From positions 6,707,521-6,771,520 of the forward strand of contig CM031870.1 of the NCBI GenBank assembly GCA_018697195.1: a stretch of DNA of 64,000 bases, read 5' to 3'. Under the pieces are notes generated by a model. That model saw only the letters and a list, made by a program, of their open reading frames with translations, was not told the origin of the DNA and searched no databases. The position numbers and the translations under genes are program-made. The stretch comes from Certhia americana. Its lineage: Eukaryota > Chordata > Aves > Passeriformes > Certhiidae. Positions within the stretch are counted from its first letter, which is position 1, and every line of letters begins with the position of its first letter. Shown here piece after piece: positions 10,782 through 25,700 of the stretch.

Positions 10782-13700
10782 GCTATATACTTAATAATAT
10801 ACTAATATATACTTATTATTATATATATTTATATACCTACATTACAAATCTAGTCATGGATTAGGACTCCACTATTGGAAAGGCAGTTTGGGGGTAGTGC
10901 AGTTCTTACTGACCATACAGTTAAAGGCAATTAAAATTAGATTCTAGAATTCATTACTGATAGATATTATAGATTTGGGGTTTTTTTAGAAATTTTGTTC
11001 TGTATTAGTGCTTTACTTCTGTTACATAAGAGAAAAGGCAATTAGGCTTAAATCCAGTTGCTTAATTCTAGCTTTCATAGATTCATTTAGTAGCCAGCAC
11101 CATAATATCTTGTTTGAAATTTGTATAAATATCAAGGAAGATGATCCCATTGGTGTTATGTAGTAAGGATATTTAGGGGGTTTGAACAGTTTAATTTTTT
11201 TTTCCCCTATAGCTCATTTCTTTGTTCTATAAATTTTTCCTTCTTTCTCCTAAGGATGGAAATGATTTTAAAGAACCGTATCAAGGAGTGCAGTTCTTCC
11301 TATCTCAGATACTCACAGTCAAACTCTGTGTGAAAGAGCCTGATATTGTCTTTGAGCCTCCCTTGGGAGCATGTTGGGATTTAATCACTCATTGCTTCCG
11401 GAAGATCCTGCAGAGTGCTGAGGAACTCCCAAAGGTATTGGATAAATTATAGCTGCATACAAAATACAATATTAATAAAAACTGTGTATAATATAAAAAG
11501 TTACAAATGAGGCTGAAGACTGACAAATAGAAGATAAAGATGAGGATTGTGAATCATGAACTGTGCAAACTTTTTAGTCATAGAAAATGTTTTTCCGATT
11601 CAAGTTATATTGAACACTGTTTTGATTTTCATATAGTTTTCAGAAGCAAACTATGTGAGTAACCAAGTGTTAATTATGGATCAGAGCCTTTTCACATTGC
11701 ACTGTCTTTACCAAGTAATGATTTTTTTAACATGGTAGGTGCATGGGTAATAGAATATCTTTTTTTTTTTTTTTTTTTTTTGCTATTCTGTGTCTTGTTA
11801 CAGTATTTGTAATAATTCCCTTTAGGTAGAGAAACTTCTGTTTCCAGCATTGAGAAGAGGTGATCTCACTCTTAATACAGTCAAACCACATGAGTCATTG
11901 TTTTTAGAGTATATAAACAAACTTGAAAAGGTCTTTGAAAGCAACATACTTGGTCCAAAAAAGTAAGTTTTGGCTGGTAACTCCATTGCCCTTCCAAACC
12001 CTCAGTTTTGTAACGCTGTCCATTTGATTAAATAGACGGTTTGAGTGTATTTGTTTCTTTCTACAGAGAAACTTTGCATCAGAAACTCATGTTTGTTTTT
12101 GTGGTCTTCTGTGTTTAAGGTATTTAAATGTGTACAGGAAATACAGCAATCTTTTGAACAACAATTCACGGAAAGATGTCGCAAAATTTTTGGAAAAAAG
12201 TCCTTCTTTAGATGCTTTGACTGAGGTAATGTGTTCCTGACAACTTCAGCATGTCCGTACAGCTGCTAAAACATCACACACAATTTCTTAACTAATTGCC
12301 TAAAGAATAAATCACTTATTTTACCCTTGGGAATACTAGTGAGTGCTCAATTTACATAGCCCCTTAGAGGCTCAATTTACATAGCCCTGTAGGGCTGCTG
12401 TGCAAATGTAGGAGGAGGTTTCTTTATAACTTTCTTCTGTGAGTTTTGCTGTTCTTTCTTAGCAGAAAGGCTGCCCGGAATATTTGGTCGATCTTCAGAT
12501 TGCTTGTCTTTTGAATTTCTTGTCCTCAGTCAGCCCTGTCTACCCTTCTCTTTACACCCCTGAGTTAGCATATGGCTAAATGCTTCCTTAGGCAGCTTGG
12601 GGTCTTCCCTACTATGGCAAATTACTGTGCAAAGTTTTCAGCCCCGGAATCTGTGTTTAAGAGCAGCTATCTGGAAAGATAAAAATGAGTTTTCCTTCTT
12701 CTGTTTGGAATAAACGATCCATTTTGTTGGATGGAAACTATTAGTTGTGTCAGATTTTTCAGCTATACACTTTTAGGAAAAATAATAGATGTATTATATT
12801 CTGTTTCTAGAAGATTGACAGCTTCACAAAATTGAAAGGAGAGATTGCTTCTATAGATGTCACTGTTCCTCTGGCCATGTTCTGTCTGGATGCTTTACCA
12901 CTGAATGAGGAACTCTGCAATCGGACCCAAAATCTTAAAGACACATTGATTGAATTTGAAGTGATGGAAAACAGACAGTTAAATCAAAGGTACCTGTTGC
13001 TTGCATGGATGGTTCTTGCTGTCTGCCTGGATCAATAGTTCAATTTATAAAGAAATCTAATATTTTTGTTTCAAAGACGAAATCATTTTACCAGATCTTG
13101 ACTCTTTCTTCATTTACAACCCCAGTGATATGTCTATTTTCTTTTCATTAAAGAATTTGTGATGAGTTTAACTTTATCACAAAGAGAATGAGCGAGGTGC
13201 CTCAGAACACTGAACAGTTAGTGGAATATGAAGCATTCCTAAAGAAATCCAGTGAAGTTACTGTTGTTAAACTGAGTAAGGACCTCGACAAAGCAGCACG
13301 CAGACTGCAAGTCCTCATGGACTATGCTGATCTCTCTGGTATGTCTAACTACAGAATGTAAAATTTCCATATGAGAATATTTATACATAGATAATGGGCT
13401 CTGCATGCCTAAATGTTGCATCTTCCAGGGTGCTATGGAAAGTTCCAGAAGAGACAGAAAGGAAATAAAAATAATTCAATAGAGGCCAAAATGTATCAGT
13501 GAAGCAAGGAATGGTAGATGAATGGCACACAGCATAGACAGGGCTTTTTAATGTGTTTTAGGTATTGACAGGTCAATGTTATGTGATCTGGCCAAACGGT
13601 GTTTTGCTTCTATGTTATTAAATAAAAATTCTCCAGGTAAAAGCCATCCAAAAGAGCCACATGCCAAAGGCTCTATGACAGCACGTAGAATGTATGAGAA

Positions 13701-16700
13701 CTTTCATCTCTGCATCTGAGGATTAGATCAGAACAGGCTTTTAGTTGTTTTGCTGTCATGGTTTGCTGTTCTTAGTTAATATAAAGGCTGTTCTCTAAGA
13801 CTGAAGAGACATCTATAGAAGTTACTTTTAGTTTGGTTTTTTATTCAAAGCAAAAATGAAATTCACAGATGCAGTCTTTTATTTGCTGCACCTAGAAATG
13901 AAGGGCAGTTAAATGACTGCAAACCTATTTTAGTGTCAGGATGATACTGCTTCCTTAAGCAGAATACACTTTTGGATCAGACAGTGATAGAAATCACAAG
14001 GATATGTCATGTTTATTAGACTTCGTTTATGATAAAAATTAGGATGCCTGTGGAAGCCATCACAATTTTCTGTTACATTTTGGACTGGAGTGTTTGCAAT
14101 TGAAGTATTTCATAATTACATTTTCTCTGTATCTGGGTTTATGAGCATGTGTCCTACATTAGTTATAATGACCTAAGTGCACGGAACAAACAGACAAACA
14201 TGGAGATGTCTTCTCATCTTGTAGTTGTGATGCTCTTGCTTTTGTGAATAATTCAGCATTTACAGATTGAGGACTAGAAATGGTCTAAACATTTATCCAT
14301 CTTATGTAGGTATAATATACATATAATTAGGAGTGGTCTCTGTGTGTAGTTGAATGGAAATGATATTCTAGAATAAGTATTCTTACTAACTGTCTCTGCC
14401 TAGCTAACATCTTATTTAGAGAATTTCACATTCTTAACTTGATTTTACAGTTTTGCTGTCAGTCAGACCTGCTTTAGGAAAGAGTTTCTTTGCAGTAAAG
14501 ATAATCCAGCCACCAGCTTCTTTGCTTATTCCTAAACATGGTTTAACTATTTTGCTCGTTAGTAGCCTTTCTATTATATAATAGCCATTCTATTAAATCA
14601 TTGGTTAAAAGGTGTTTTCTTAAAGGTGGCTATATTTTTTATTTTAGATGATGACATAAACCTGAACAGTGTAGTTTTCAATTGGCCTGAAGAGATTAGG
14701 AAAGTGTTTCAAAGCAGTAAAGATCTGTTGGCTAACAGGAGGATTCAGGTGGAGAGGATATTGTTTGAAAGGTATGGTGTTAAATAATTTTTATTCACTG
14801 GGTTTTTTTGAAGAAAAGAAAAATCTCACTATGAGTAGAAGGAAGATAATTTCAAAGAAGGAAAACTTAGAAGGAACCTGAGAAAGTAAGGAATAAATCT
14901 CGCTTGTAGTATTATGGGGATTTCTGAAAAATACTATTGATGAGGGCAATTTGAGTATTCCTATACTTAAATAGGTCTGCAAGGAGGAATGGAGGATTGG
15001 TCCAGAATACTCATAATTTTTTGTGTTGTTATTTTGATTAGTTCAGCAGTACACGTAGTTTTGTTATGTTGTTTTCACTCTTCCTTTATTTTCTACAAGT
15101 AGTAGAGGTAGCAAATATGAGTAAAGTAAATCAATTGTGAGGTTTGAAAATGAGCCTTGAATTCTAATCCTGTGAACTGCATAGTATTGATATAAGTGAT
15201 TAGTAACTGGCATATGTGTTTACACTAGTATTGAGATCAGTTTTCATGTGACAGTGCCTGTTGTAATTAATAAAATAATTCAAACATGAGAAGGAATGAA
15301 GCACAACATCATATTATCTTATCTATCTTTATCTCAGGTGTTCTCAGTTTAAGAAAACTCTTGAAGGTTATCATAAAGAAGTAGAAAGCTACAAAAAGCG
15401 GGGAGATATTCTGACTGCAGAAGAATTGAGGAAGAATGCTGAGAATTTTAAAGTGTTAAATAAGAATATAGACAATGCACTAGCAGAATTTGAGGTTAGT
15501 ATTTATTAATCAAGTATGGAGTGGGTTACAATGTGCTGGATGAGCAGAAGTTTGGTTCCTGCACCGATTTTTTTTTTTTTTCTGGGTTCTGGTCATATAT
15601 TGTTAAGATATTGTTAAGGCTTTAAAATTTCAAATTCACGAAGATGTGGCAAATATCTTCTTGTGTCTGTATGCTAATTTATCCCAACTACTGAATTGAA
15701 GAGCAAATTTTGGGGAAAAATTTTCAGAGTTTTAAAAATTGAAATACTGAATTTCAATGTTTCCAAGCAGTCAGTAGTAGCAAGATACTATCCACAGAAC
15801 ACAATTCTTCTGGCAGAGTTGTCAGAGGCAGAATGGAGCTGGCATTTTCCCTGAATTGTGGTTTTTGCACTGGAGATGTGTTTTCAGTCTCTCTGCTTGT
15901 TCTCTCATTAAACCCAAATGCTTTTCAGCTGTTTGTATCATTTCTATTTAATGCTGATAGGCATTAAGTATACATTTTAAGACAGAACAGGAATTTCAAA
16001 TGCTTAGAAACAAACTGAAGACAAAGATTCCTAGATTCTATTCAGGCCTCTCCATCCAACTTCCTGTATCATCTTAAGATGATATCTTAGCTGTAACTCT
16101 GCTGGGAAATGAGGAGGGTTGTCTTTGAGAGTTTTCACTGGCATTGTGAAGCTTAATTAATCTTCTAAATCACAGTGAGACAACGGGATTTCTCCATGTA
16201 TGGAGCCTTAAGTGCCAAGATTTTAATTAAGTCCCACTCAAAAGAAAAAAAGGAACCTATTAAATGAGTTTAGAATTTAAATAAATTGGTAGTCCTACAC
16301 ATCAATACTATTAATCTGTTTTAAAGACATCTAGTGTATTTAATTAGTGTGAGTTAACAGCATTGGTATACTGTTATAGGTAGATCAGAACAACTAATTA
16401 AGTCTGTTTCTTAATACATGATCATAATGAGAGGTGTATCCACACCATTTAAATGACATGACAATTAGCTCAGTGAATACATGATTTTAAATATTATCTT
16501 GAAATACGGGTCTTTATATTTTTTATGCCCGCAGCTCATTTTGAATGATTACAAGTTTTATGAAAAAAACTTTTATGTTGGCATTTTAAAAGTACAGACT
16601 CAGGATTCTATCTGAATTCAGTGACTGTTTTTCAGACAGCATTTCTCTATGCTTCACCTCCCTACCTCCCTGTAAAATAAAGAAGACAAAACTTTTTTAA

Positions 16701-19700
16701 AATCCAAATCTTTGCACATTGATTTTTACTGTAAATTTTTTTGGACAAAGACAATGTCTTACCATGAATAAGCACAGCAGTTAGCACTTGTTTTGGTGAG
16801 AGCTCCCAGATAATTCTTTAAAAGAAGAAAACCTAATCACAAGTGAAAAAAAATTCCTACAGGCCTCTCTAACTGTGGAGCTGACACTCAGATTTCACAC
16901 AATGGATTGGAAACTTTTGAGCCTTGTTTTCACTGAATGCCATGGTACATTATCTAATTCTACAATAAATTTGTATTTTAAAATTTATTTGAGTAGTAAA
17001 AAATACCCACAAATGCTGGGTTAACAGTTGCACTTCATGATCTTAGAATCGTTTAGATTGGAAAAGACCTCTATAATTCCAGGAAAGAACCAGAGGAATT
17101 TTCAAGGACACCGTTGCCTTCTGCACCTAAAATCCACAGGCCTATATCTACAGATCTGTCTGGCTTTAAAACATGTAAAAATAATTGTGGTTAATATTAT
17201 CTGTTCAGAAGTTTGAACAACAATAGGAATTTTTGATGGGAACAATATACTTTTCTTTTTCCCTTTAAAGGCTATTAATTATGAAGAAGATTTGCTTGGG
17301 CAGGAGAAGACTCAATTTCCTCTCTTGCAATCTATAATTACAACCAAAGAACCCTTTGAGCAGCTTTGGGTAACAGCATATACTTTCCATACCAGATCTG
17401 AGGAATGGATGAATGGTGAGGCTTTGATGTTCATTTGATGAAACATATTATTTGCAGTTAGTTAAGTAGAAACTGAGAGGGTTGATTAGTTGTGAGAAAA
17501 TAATTTTAAGGAACAAATGATGTTAAGCAGTGTGAAATAGAATTACTGGCTTGCATTTTGCATTAAGATAATTTTTTGTAACACAATTGATTTCCAGTTA
17601 GAGGACAATGATTAAAAATAGCTGTAATTAACCCCCCCTGGGAATCTCCTTGTGCTGATGTTCCTGCTGTGCTTTTCTTATGTTGTTGTATTCAGGATCT
17701 CTTCAGCAATTGAATGCTGAAGAAATTAGTGAAGAGGTTGGAAATATGTGGAGGACCATGTACAAGCTCAGTAAGAGCTTCCCAGATGTGCCTGTGCCCA
17801 GGCGCATGGCAGAATCCATGAAGTTTAAGCTTGATAAATTTAAACAGCATCTTCCTGTCCTGTCAATTGCTTGCAATCGTGGAATGAAGGAGAGACACTG
17901 GGAGCAGGTACTTTAAACTCTGCTTTAATGGTGTAAATATTTTGCCACAGAAACTGACAGTCCAATATCTTTTATCCTGTGGCATGAGAGATCCAATTTT
18001 GAAATTTGTAACACCACAGGCAGAAGCTTCTTTAAATTAATAATTTATGGCAGAAAAGCAAATTAGGATGTTGCACTAATACTTCATTAAAATTTGTTGC
18101 TTGCTGTTTGAAAGTATTTTACAAAAATAAATCTTGATAACAGATTTATTTCTTACTTTTTCAGATTAGTAAAATTGTAGGATGTCAGATCAAAATGGAT
18201 AATAACACTAACCTCAAATACATATTGGACTGTGGACTCTCAAAATTCATTGAAGAGTAAGTAGTTTAATCTAATCTCATTTTTTAGACATTGTATTTCA
18301 TAGCTCAGATACCAAATATTAGTTTTTGTGTGCTGTTAGGACATGCTGTAAAATCAGCTGTATTTATCAAGGTGTGAACTGTCAGTTGTTCTTGTAGCAC
18401 ATAGGCATAAAAATTCAGTTGTATTCCTAAGTCACTAAATTTTCTCATTCAGAATTTTCTGTCTGTATTTGTCTTCCAATTAATATCAATATCTTTAACT
18501 TGGTGAGGCTGAAAGTGGAAAAAATGTTCCTTGAAGAATGAGTCTATGATATTGTTAACAAATTATTATGAAATGTAGTCTGATATTCAACTCTGCCTAC
18601 AACTTTTTTTCTGCTCTTCAGCTATGTTACAAAAACATTTCAAAGATATGTTTCATTTCAATAGAATAGAACCTGTTGGAGCAGCTGCAAGTAAGGAGTA
18701 TTCCTTAGAGAAGTCAATAGAGAAAATGAAATCAGAGTGGGTCAATGTGCACTTCGGTTTGGCAAAGTATAGGGACACTGTAAGTAAACACCAAATCAAT
18801 ATATATATCTGAGAATAATTACTTTGATTTTGAATACCAATTGAGAAATATTAGAGGGATGTTGCTGGTGATTCATTGTGGCACAATGTAAAGTTGTATC
18901 TTAGCCCACAGCTGGGCAAATGTCTCCATTATTATAACTCTCTTTATGTGGACTTTATTATCTGGACGGCTTATGATCTCACATGCTCATCCTAACAAAT
19001 CTGTAAGCCTGAGCACTTCCCCAGTATTGTATGGAAAGCTGGACAGTAGCAAAATTGTAACTTGCCCAGAAGAAACAAGAATCACAGTGCAAAAGATTGA
19101 GTCAGAAGGCACCAGCTTCCTATCACAAAACAATCTGTCTCTGGACCTTTGAAACAGAAGTGTACAGAGGAGATTCCATTTGATGCCTTCACATCATAGA
19201 GAGGGGGGAAGCAGGAAGCTGAATGACTGTGAAATAAAGTGACTGCCATTTGACTTACCAAAATGTGATGTGTTTTCAGGACACCAGCATCCTGTCGGCA
19301 GTGGATGACATCCAGCTTTTGCTGGATGATCACATTGTTAAGACTCAGACAGTGTGTGGCTCTCCCTTCATCAAACCAATAGAAGCTGAATGTGTGGTAA
19401 GGAAAACCAAGTTTGATTTGAGCTTGCATGTCTCATAATATGCTTTCCCCAAGTGCTTCAAGGTATTTTGACATAAGACATTAGAGTTGTTAACTAAGAA
19501 CACTTATTTTTTTATTTTTTCTTGTTGTAGTTTTGCTTAACTACTAATTTTGCTTAACTACTAAATGTTTCCATTGCAGGCTTGGAAAGATAAGCTGTGT
19601 TTAATGCAAGATATTATAGATAGCTGGTTAAAATGTCAGGCGACATGGTTGTATTTGGAACCAATTTTTAGTTCAGAAGACATTATAGCTCAAATGCCTG

Positions 19701-22700
19701 AAGAGGGCAGAAAGTTTAAGATTGTGGATTCATACTGGAAAAACATTATGACAGAAGTGGTAAGTGCTAACATTTCATAAATTGTGTGTTTTTATGCACA
19801 TCTGGTAACATGATTATTAATATTACAGACATACACTGTTCTCTTCTGCAGCTGGGTATTTGTATCGATGGAGTGGAAAATCCTTTACTAAAGACCAACA
19901 AATTCTAGTTTTGCAGTAAAATTGTAGATTACATCATTATTGCATTGAGATTTCTGTAGAGGCTGTGTGTTGAAGGGTGAATTATAGCTCAAGGAACATT
20001 CTAAATTTTCTAGCTTTTGTAAGGCTAATTGGTCAGAATTATGTAGAAAGATGAATGAGTTGTGCATCCAGGATCTGCTTATGACTTCACTGACAAGGTA
20101 AAAAGCCTTGTCTGGATACAATGAGAGTTTGCAGTAGACTTACAGGGGATACACACTTTTGGAGCAACTAAGGGGATTTTTATTTTTTTTTTGTCATGTG
20201 ATGGCATAATTATTCAAAAATTTAGTGAATGGACTGTCACAGTAGTGGGTCAGGTTAAGATAATGGGGATAAGAAGTGCAATTTGGTAACCTGTTCAATT
20301 CCCTGTAAATAAGAAGTTGAGTAAGATGCCGGACAGTTGTGTGAGCTGAGATGTTTGTCAAAAATGCTGGGAATGTGTGGTTGTGTGATAAAGGTGTTGA
20401 AACAATCAGTGGAATTAAGTAGGAGTTGAGACCTGTCCAACAGCTCAGACTCTGTGAATGATGAGGCCTGTACTGAAATAGAACCCTCTGAAGAGGAGTG
20501 TTATCAGAAAGAAAGAATAGGGAATAATTGTCGTGTGCTGTATCTCTGATATAATTTATTGTGAATGGAGAACAATGTAGCAAGCTTAAGACACAGGAGC
20601 AAGTGCCAAAGATCTTATTTGTTGATATTGCCTTCACAAATGTCTATAAAGTTCAAGTTGGTAAAACTGAAAGTCTGAAAAGCAAAACTATCAAATAATG
20701 TAAATGTATTTAATAACAAGAAATCACACTACAGAGAAAAATGACAGCTTTTTAGTCTCCTGAAGTATATTGTGATTGATGCTAAACAATTTAATGTAAA
20801 ACTTATTGCAATTTTTAGCAGCTTCTGCTATGTGTTTGTTTTTACAAAGGTGAAAGACACAAAGGTACTTGTAGCAACTGAACAACCCAAGATGTTAGAC
20901 AGACTTCGGGAAGCAAATATTCTCTTAGAGGACATTCAGAAGGGGCTGAATACTTACTTGGAGTCGAAAAGATTATTTTTCCCAAGGTAAATTAATTAAT
21001 CAGGCCTAAGTTAGAAACAAGAAGCCATCAGCTCTGTCAAACCAGTCCTACTGAACTTGAAAGTCTCATTTTATAACCATATATGGGGCACAGTCACATG
21101 CAGCAAAAATGAAAAGCTGTTCTTATCTCCAGACATAACTCATTTTCCTCAGTTGTGAAATGCCAGAACAGGTGGGGATGGGGAGGCACAATCTGTCTAT
21201 CACAATGTAAACTTTGATTAGAAAGGCATTATTACTTTCAGAGTGTTTTTGAAGAAGCTTGCTACCTTCCAATGGCTGATATGCAATTATGTCCCTGCCC
21301 CACCCTCTTTAGAGGTGTGTGATCTGTGGGAGTTGTACATGATCACGAGGAGCACCATTCAGGATTTTTACAGAGTGCTTAATGGCTGGCTGGAGCTATC
21401 TGGTCTTTCCTGCCTGAGTTTGAGAGCCCTTATTCTCCTTTGCATAAAAAATGGTCACACTGAATTTCTGAAAAAACAGATCTGATGAGTTTTATAATGC
21501 TAAAAAATGCTTAAGGAAAGGGATTCGAGATAATAATTTCCTCTCTAATACACTAGTATCTTAAGCAACAATAAAACCAATTGTATGAGTAGATTATTAA
21601 TGGCAATTTTCATGATTGGAAAATAATTGTATTTTTCTGGCAGATTCTTTTTCCTGTCCAATGATGAACTGCTTGAAATACTGTCTGAAACGAAGGATCC
21701 ACTTCGAGTACAACCACATTTAAAGAAGTGTTTTGAAGGAATTGCTAAACTGGAATTCACAGAAGATCTGGAGATCATAGGCATGATCAGTTCAGAGAAA
21801 GAAATAGTTCCTTTCATAGATAAAATCTATCCAGTAAAAGCAAATGTAATTTTTTAAAAAAATTTTATTATATGAACTTAGATTAATACATAGTACCTTG
21901 CAAAAAGTGCATGTTTTCGAGGGAATTAGGTTTAAACCATTTAGGATCACTTAATCGAAGGAGTTAAGGAAGTAAGAGTGGAGACTGGTACTTCAGAATA
22001 AAAAGGATTTCCTACAAAAAGGAGTAAGATATACCAATTTTATGGTATAAAACTTTTATAATAACTTTTGAGTATAATAACTTTTGAGTTAGCTTAATAT
22101 ACCTGCTTTCAGATAGTGTAAACTACAGTATAATCAGTCAGATTTTGGGTAATTTCAACCTTAATTCCTTTTATATACAACACCCAAATCCGAAGAAAGC
22201 ATATTTAAGCCTAACACATTTCAAATAATTTGTGACTGAAGAATACAATCAGGAAATGTGGCTCTTAACTGTTTTTCTTTCTTAAAGGGCATGGTAGAAA
22301 AATGGCTTCTGCAAGTAGAAGAAATGATGTTGGCCAGTGTAAGAAATGTTCTTCAAGATGGCATGAAAGGATATAGCCAGGTAATTATTCCTGAACTATG
22401 GTATAAGTTAGCTTTCACAAACAAATATACGTTAATAAGTTGCTCAAATTCTTAACCAGGGAAACACGTTTGAAGCTAAGTGGAATCCAGCTCTTCTTGT
22501 TCAGTAGTTCAAATCTGAAGTTTTAATTTTGAAATTTCGTGAAGAAAAAGTATTAAAGCTTTAGATGCTGATTCTCATTTATTTGCAGCATGAGACAAAA
22601 GACATTTAAGAAAAGTAATTGTTATCAGTGCCATTCATGACTTCTTATGTCTGAAATTGATCTTTTGGTTTATTTAAGGTTCCTCGAAAAGAGTGGGTAC

Positions 22701-25700
22701 TTCAGTGGCCTGGACAGGCAGTTATTTGCGTTTCGTCCATTTACTGGACAGAAGAAGTGTCTGAGGCTATAAGGAAAAAAACTTTACAAGTAAGATTTTC
22801 TTCTAACTTTCTATTTCTAGGCACTGAATTCTGATTAATTAATCAAAAGCTCCTTCTAGCAAAGAAGATCTTCAATCAACAACATAGTGCAATTTACTCA
22901 TGCAGTGCTTTATTTTGTTTTTCTTTTTGCATTGGGTTTAGCAGAGGTTTGTTGCCATTTACTTTGGTGTGTATCAGGAGAAATCCTACTGAAGGAAATT
23001 GTATTACTTCATTTACGAATGATACTGGTGTAAATTAAAGTACCAAACAAAAAGTGACAGACCATTGTTAAGCGCTGTGTGTTTTTACTTCTAATTCTTG
23101 TCTCTACATGGGAAGCCTCAGATAAACATGCAGGCAGAAATCTGTCTTTAGAGAGGGGTGCAGTTATTTCAGAGAATCATAGAATCAGTGATGTTGGAAA
23201 AGACCTCTGAGCCCATCAAGTCCAACCCATGATCCAACACCACTGTGTCAACCAGACCCTGGCACTGAGTGGCATGCCCAGTCTTTACTTAAACACCTTC
23301 AGGGACAGTGACACCACCACCTCCCTGGGCAGCTCCTTCCAATGTCTAATCACTCTTTCTGTGCAGAAAACCTTTCTAATATTCAATCTAAACTTCCCCT
23401 GGCACAGCTTAAGGCTATGTGCCTTTGTCCAGCCACTTGTTACCTGGGAGCCCAGCCCTCACCTGGCTGCAACCTCCTTTCCAGGGAGTTGGAAGGAGTA
23501 GGGAGAGATAAGGTCACCACTGATTTCTCTGGTTATTACATGACTCTTCTGGTGAGGAAGGTGCAGCAGGAAAATCTGTTATTTCATGAGAGAAACTTTT
23601 CTTATGTGCTCGTAGTTTCTCTGTCACTACAGCAATTTTAACTATCACTTCACTGAGGCTTTACTCAAACACATGCTCAACTCAACACATTCAACTTAAG
23701 CTGGTTGAATGAGGATTTATTTGGAGATTAATTCAGTCAACAGAATGTTTGGGCTGCTTTTTAAATGTTGAATTAGAAAAGTATTAATAAACTTTACATC
23801 CAATACTACATTTTAATATTAGCTTTGTGTTTCTGTATCCTTACTGAATTTCTTACCTTTAACTTGCCTGTATTGTTCAACACCAGTTTAAGATCTTATT
23901 CGATATATCTAGACAGAACTAAAATATTTCTTGCTTTCAGATATTACTAAAATTTATATTACTGTCAGAGAAAGTATCCTGAATAATCCATAGTTGAAGT
24001 AAAATGAGAAGGACTCACAGAACAGTGAATCACAGAATAAAAGGGACCTCTGGACATCATGTAGCCCCAACACCTGTTTAAAGTAGAGCAAACTAAACCA
24101 TGTTGCTAACGGACTTGGTCCCATATGCCCATTCCTTTCTTGTGTGGGGGAAGCAAAACAAAGAAAATCTGCTCTTCCCCTGTTGTAGTTTTGTAGTTTT
24201 GTCACTTCCATTAGGAAGTAAGATAAGCCTTCTGCTTATAGTAATTTCAGGCCATAAATATTTTTGAAGTGCTCATATAAAAATAAAATGCCAGTATACA
24301 AAAGAGAATTCAAAATGTCCTTGTAGTGCCCAGACTACCATTGATGTGTTTGATTGGAGGGGCTGTCTCTCCAATGACTGCACCCATAGGAGCTTAGGAA
24401 CTGCTGGCTACAGCACCACATTAATGCCTGTGTTTCTGTGGCAGGATTTCCTGGAGAAGAGCAATCTACAGATCAGGGACATAGTTGAGTTAGTGAGAGG
24501 AAAGCTGTCCAGTGGAGCCCGGCTGACCCTTGGAGCTCTCATCGTCATTGATGTGCACGGTAATGTGCAGCTGCTGCTACCTCTGTTACAGCTGGGGTAG
24601 TGCTGCTGTCATTAGCTGAGTGGACTATTGGAAAATGCTTTCTCTAACTTGGATCAGTCTTTACAGTAATTGCTAAGTTCTTTGGGCAAGTGAGGATTGT
24701 TCAGTATTGCACAAAGGTCTCCCATCTGTTTAGAACAGACACTGGAATTTAGTCACAAGCCGATTCCCTATGCAAAACAATTGCAAATTCCTCTCTAATA
24801 TGAAAACCAGCCTCCAAATGTTGAATTACTCTTACACAGCTCTAAGGAAATGTTACTTATAAGTTGTTTTAAGTAAACTACCACCATAGAAGTGTCTAGA
24901 TTTTTTAAAAAAAATCTGTGTCTTATTTTGCAGCTCGTGATGTGGTCTCAAAATTGGTTGAAGAAAAAATCACAGATCTGAATGACTTCCAGTGGATTTC
25001 TCAGTTGAGATACTACTGGCAAGAGAATGATGTGATAGTACGAATGATCACAACAGAAATTAAATATGGTTATGAGTATCTGGGCAACTCCCAGCGTCTG
25101 GTTATAACCCCCCTGACAGATAGATGTTATAGGTAAAGACATACTGTCTGTGAATAATGTTTTCTTTTTTTGGATTGACCTCTGTTTACTTTCATTTGTT
25201 CTGGTTAATAATAGGAGGAACCTCAGCAGCTAATATTTTCCTATAGATTTTGCCCAAATATGGTAAAAATATTTACAATGTATAGGTTTCTACACCAACA
25301 GAGTAATAGATTCTACTGTATTGAAGAAGGTGCTTCTGAAAAGAGGTGGCAGCAAATGATATTGGAAAGAATTCTACAGTAGCACTGGTCAATTAATTTA
25401 TCTGGAGTAAGACACACAGTTTGGGTATGCCTGCCTGTAAGATAAATGAGGTAATTGTAGAGCCCTTCACAGATATATAAATGCAGTTAGCTTCCTGTTC
25501 CTTCACTGGCTTGCAAGAGGTTGTAATGGAAATATTTCAGTCCTCAAGGTTGAAATATTCAAAGGCATTTGGTGTTTCACTTCTGGTGAGCCCTCAAGAC
25601 ATGAGTCAAAGCCTTCGAATTAGGGTTTTGTAAAATAATCAGATCACTCCAGTATTAACAGGGATCTCATTTTAGTAAGATGTTTACTTGAAAAGCAATG

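Noticed and set aside
23229..23641. Plus-strand open frames of 90-99 codons
   Set aside because: They are read through the antisense of a CR1 3' end.
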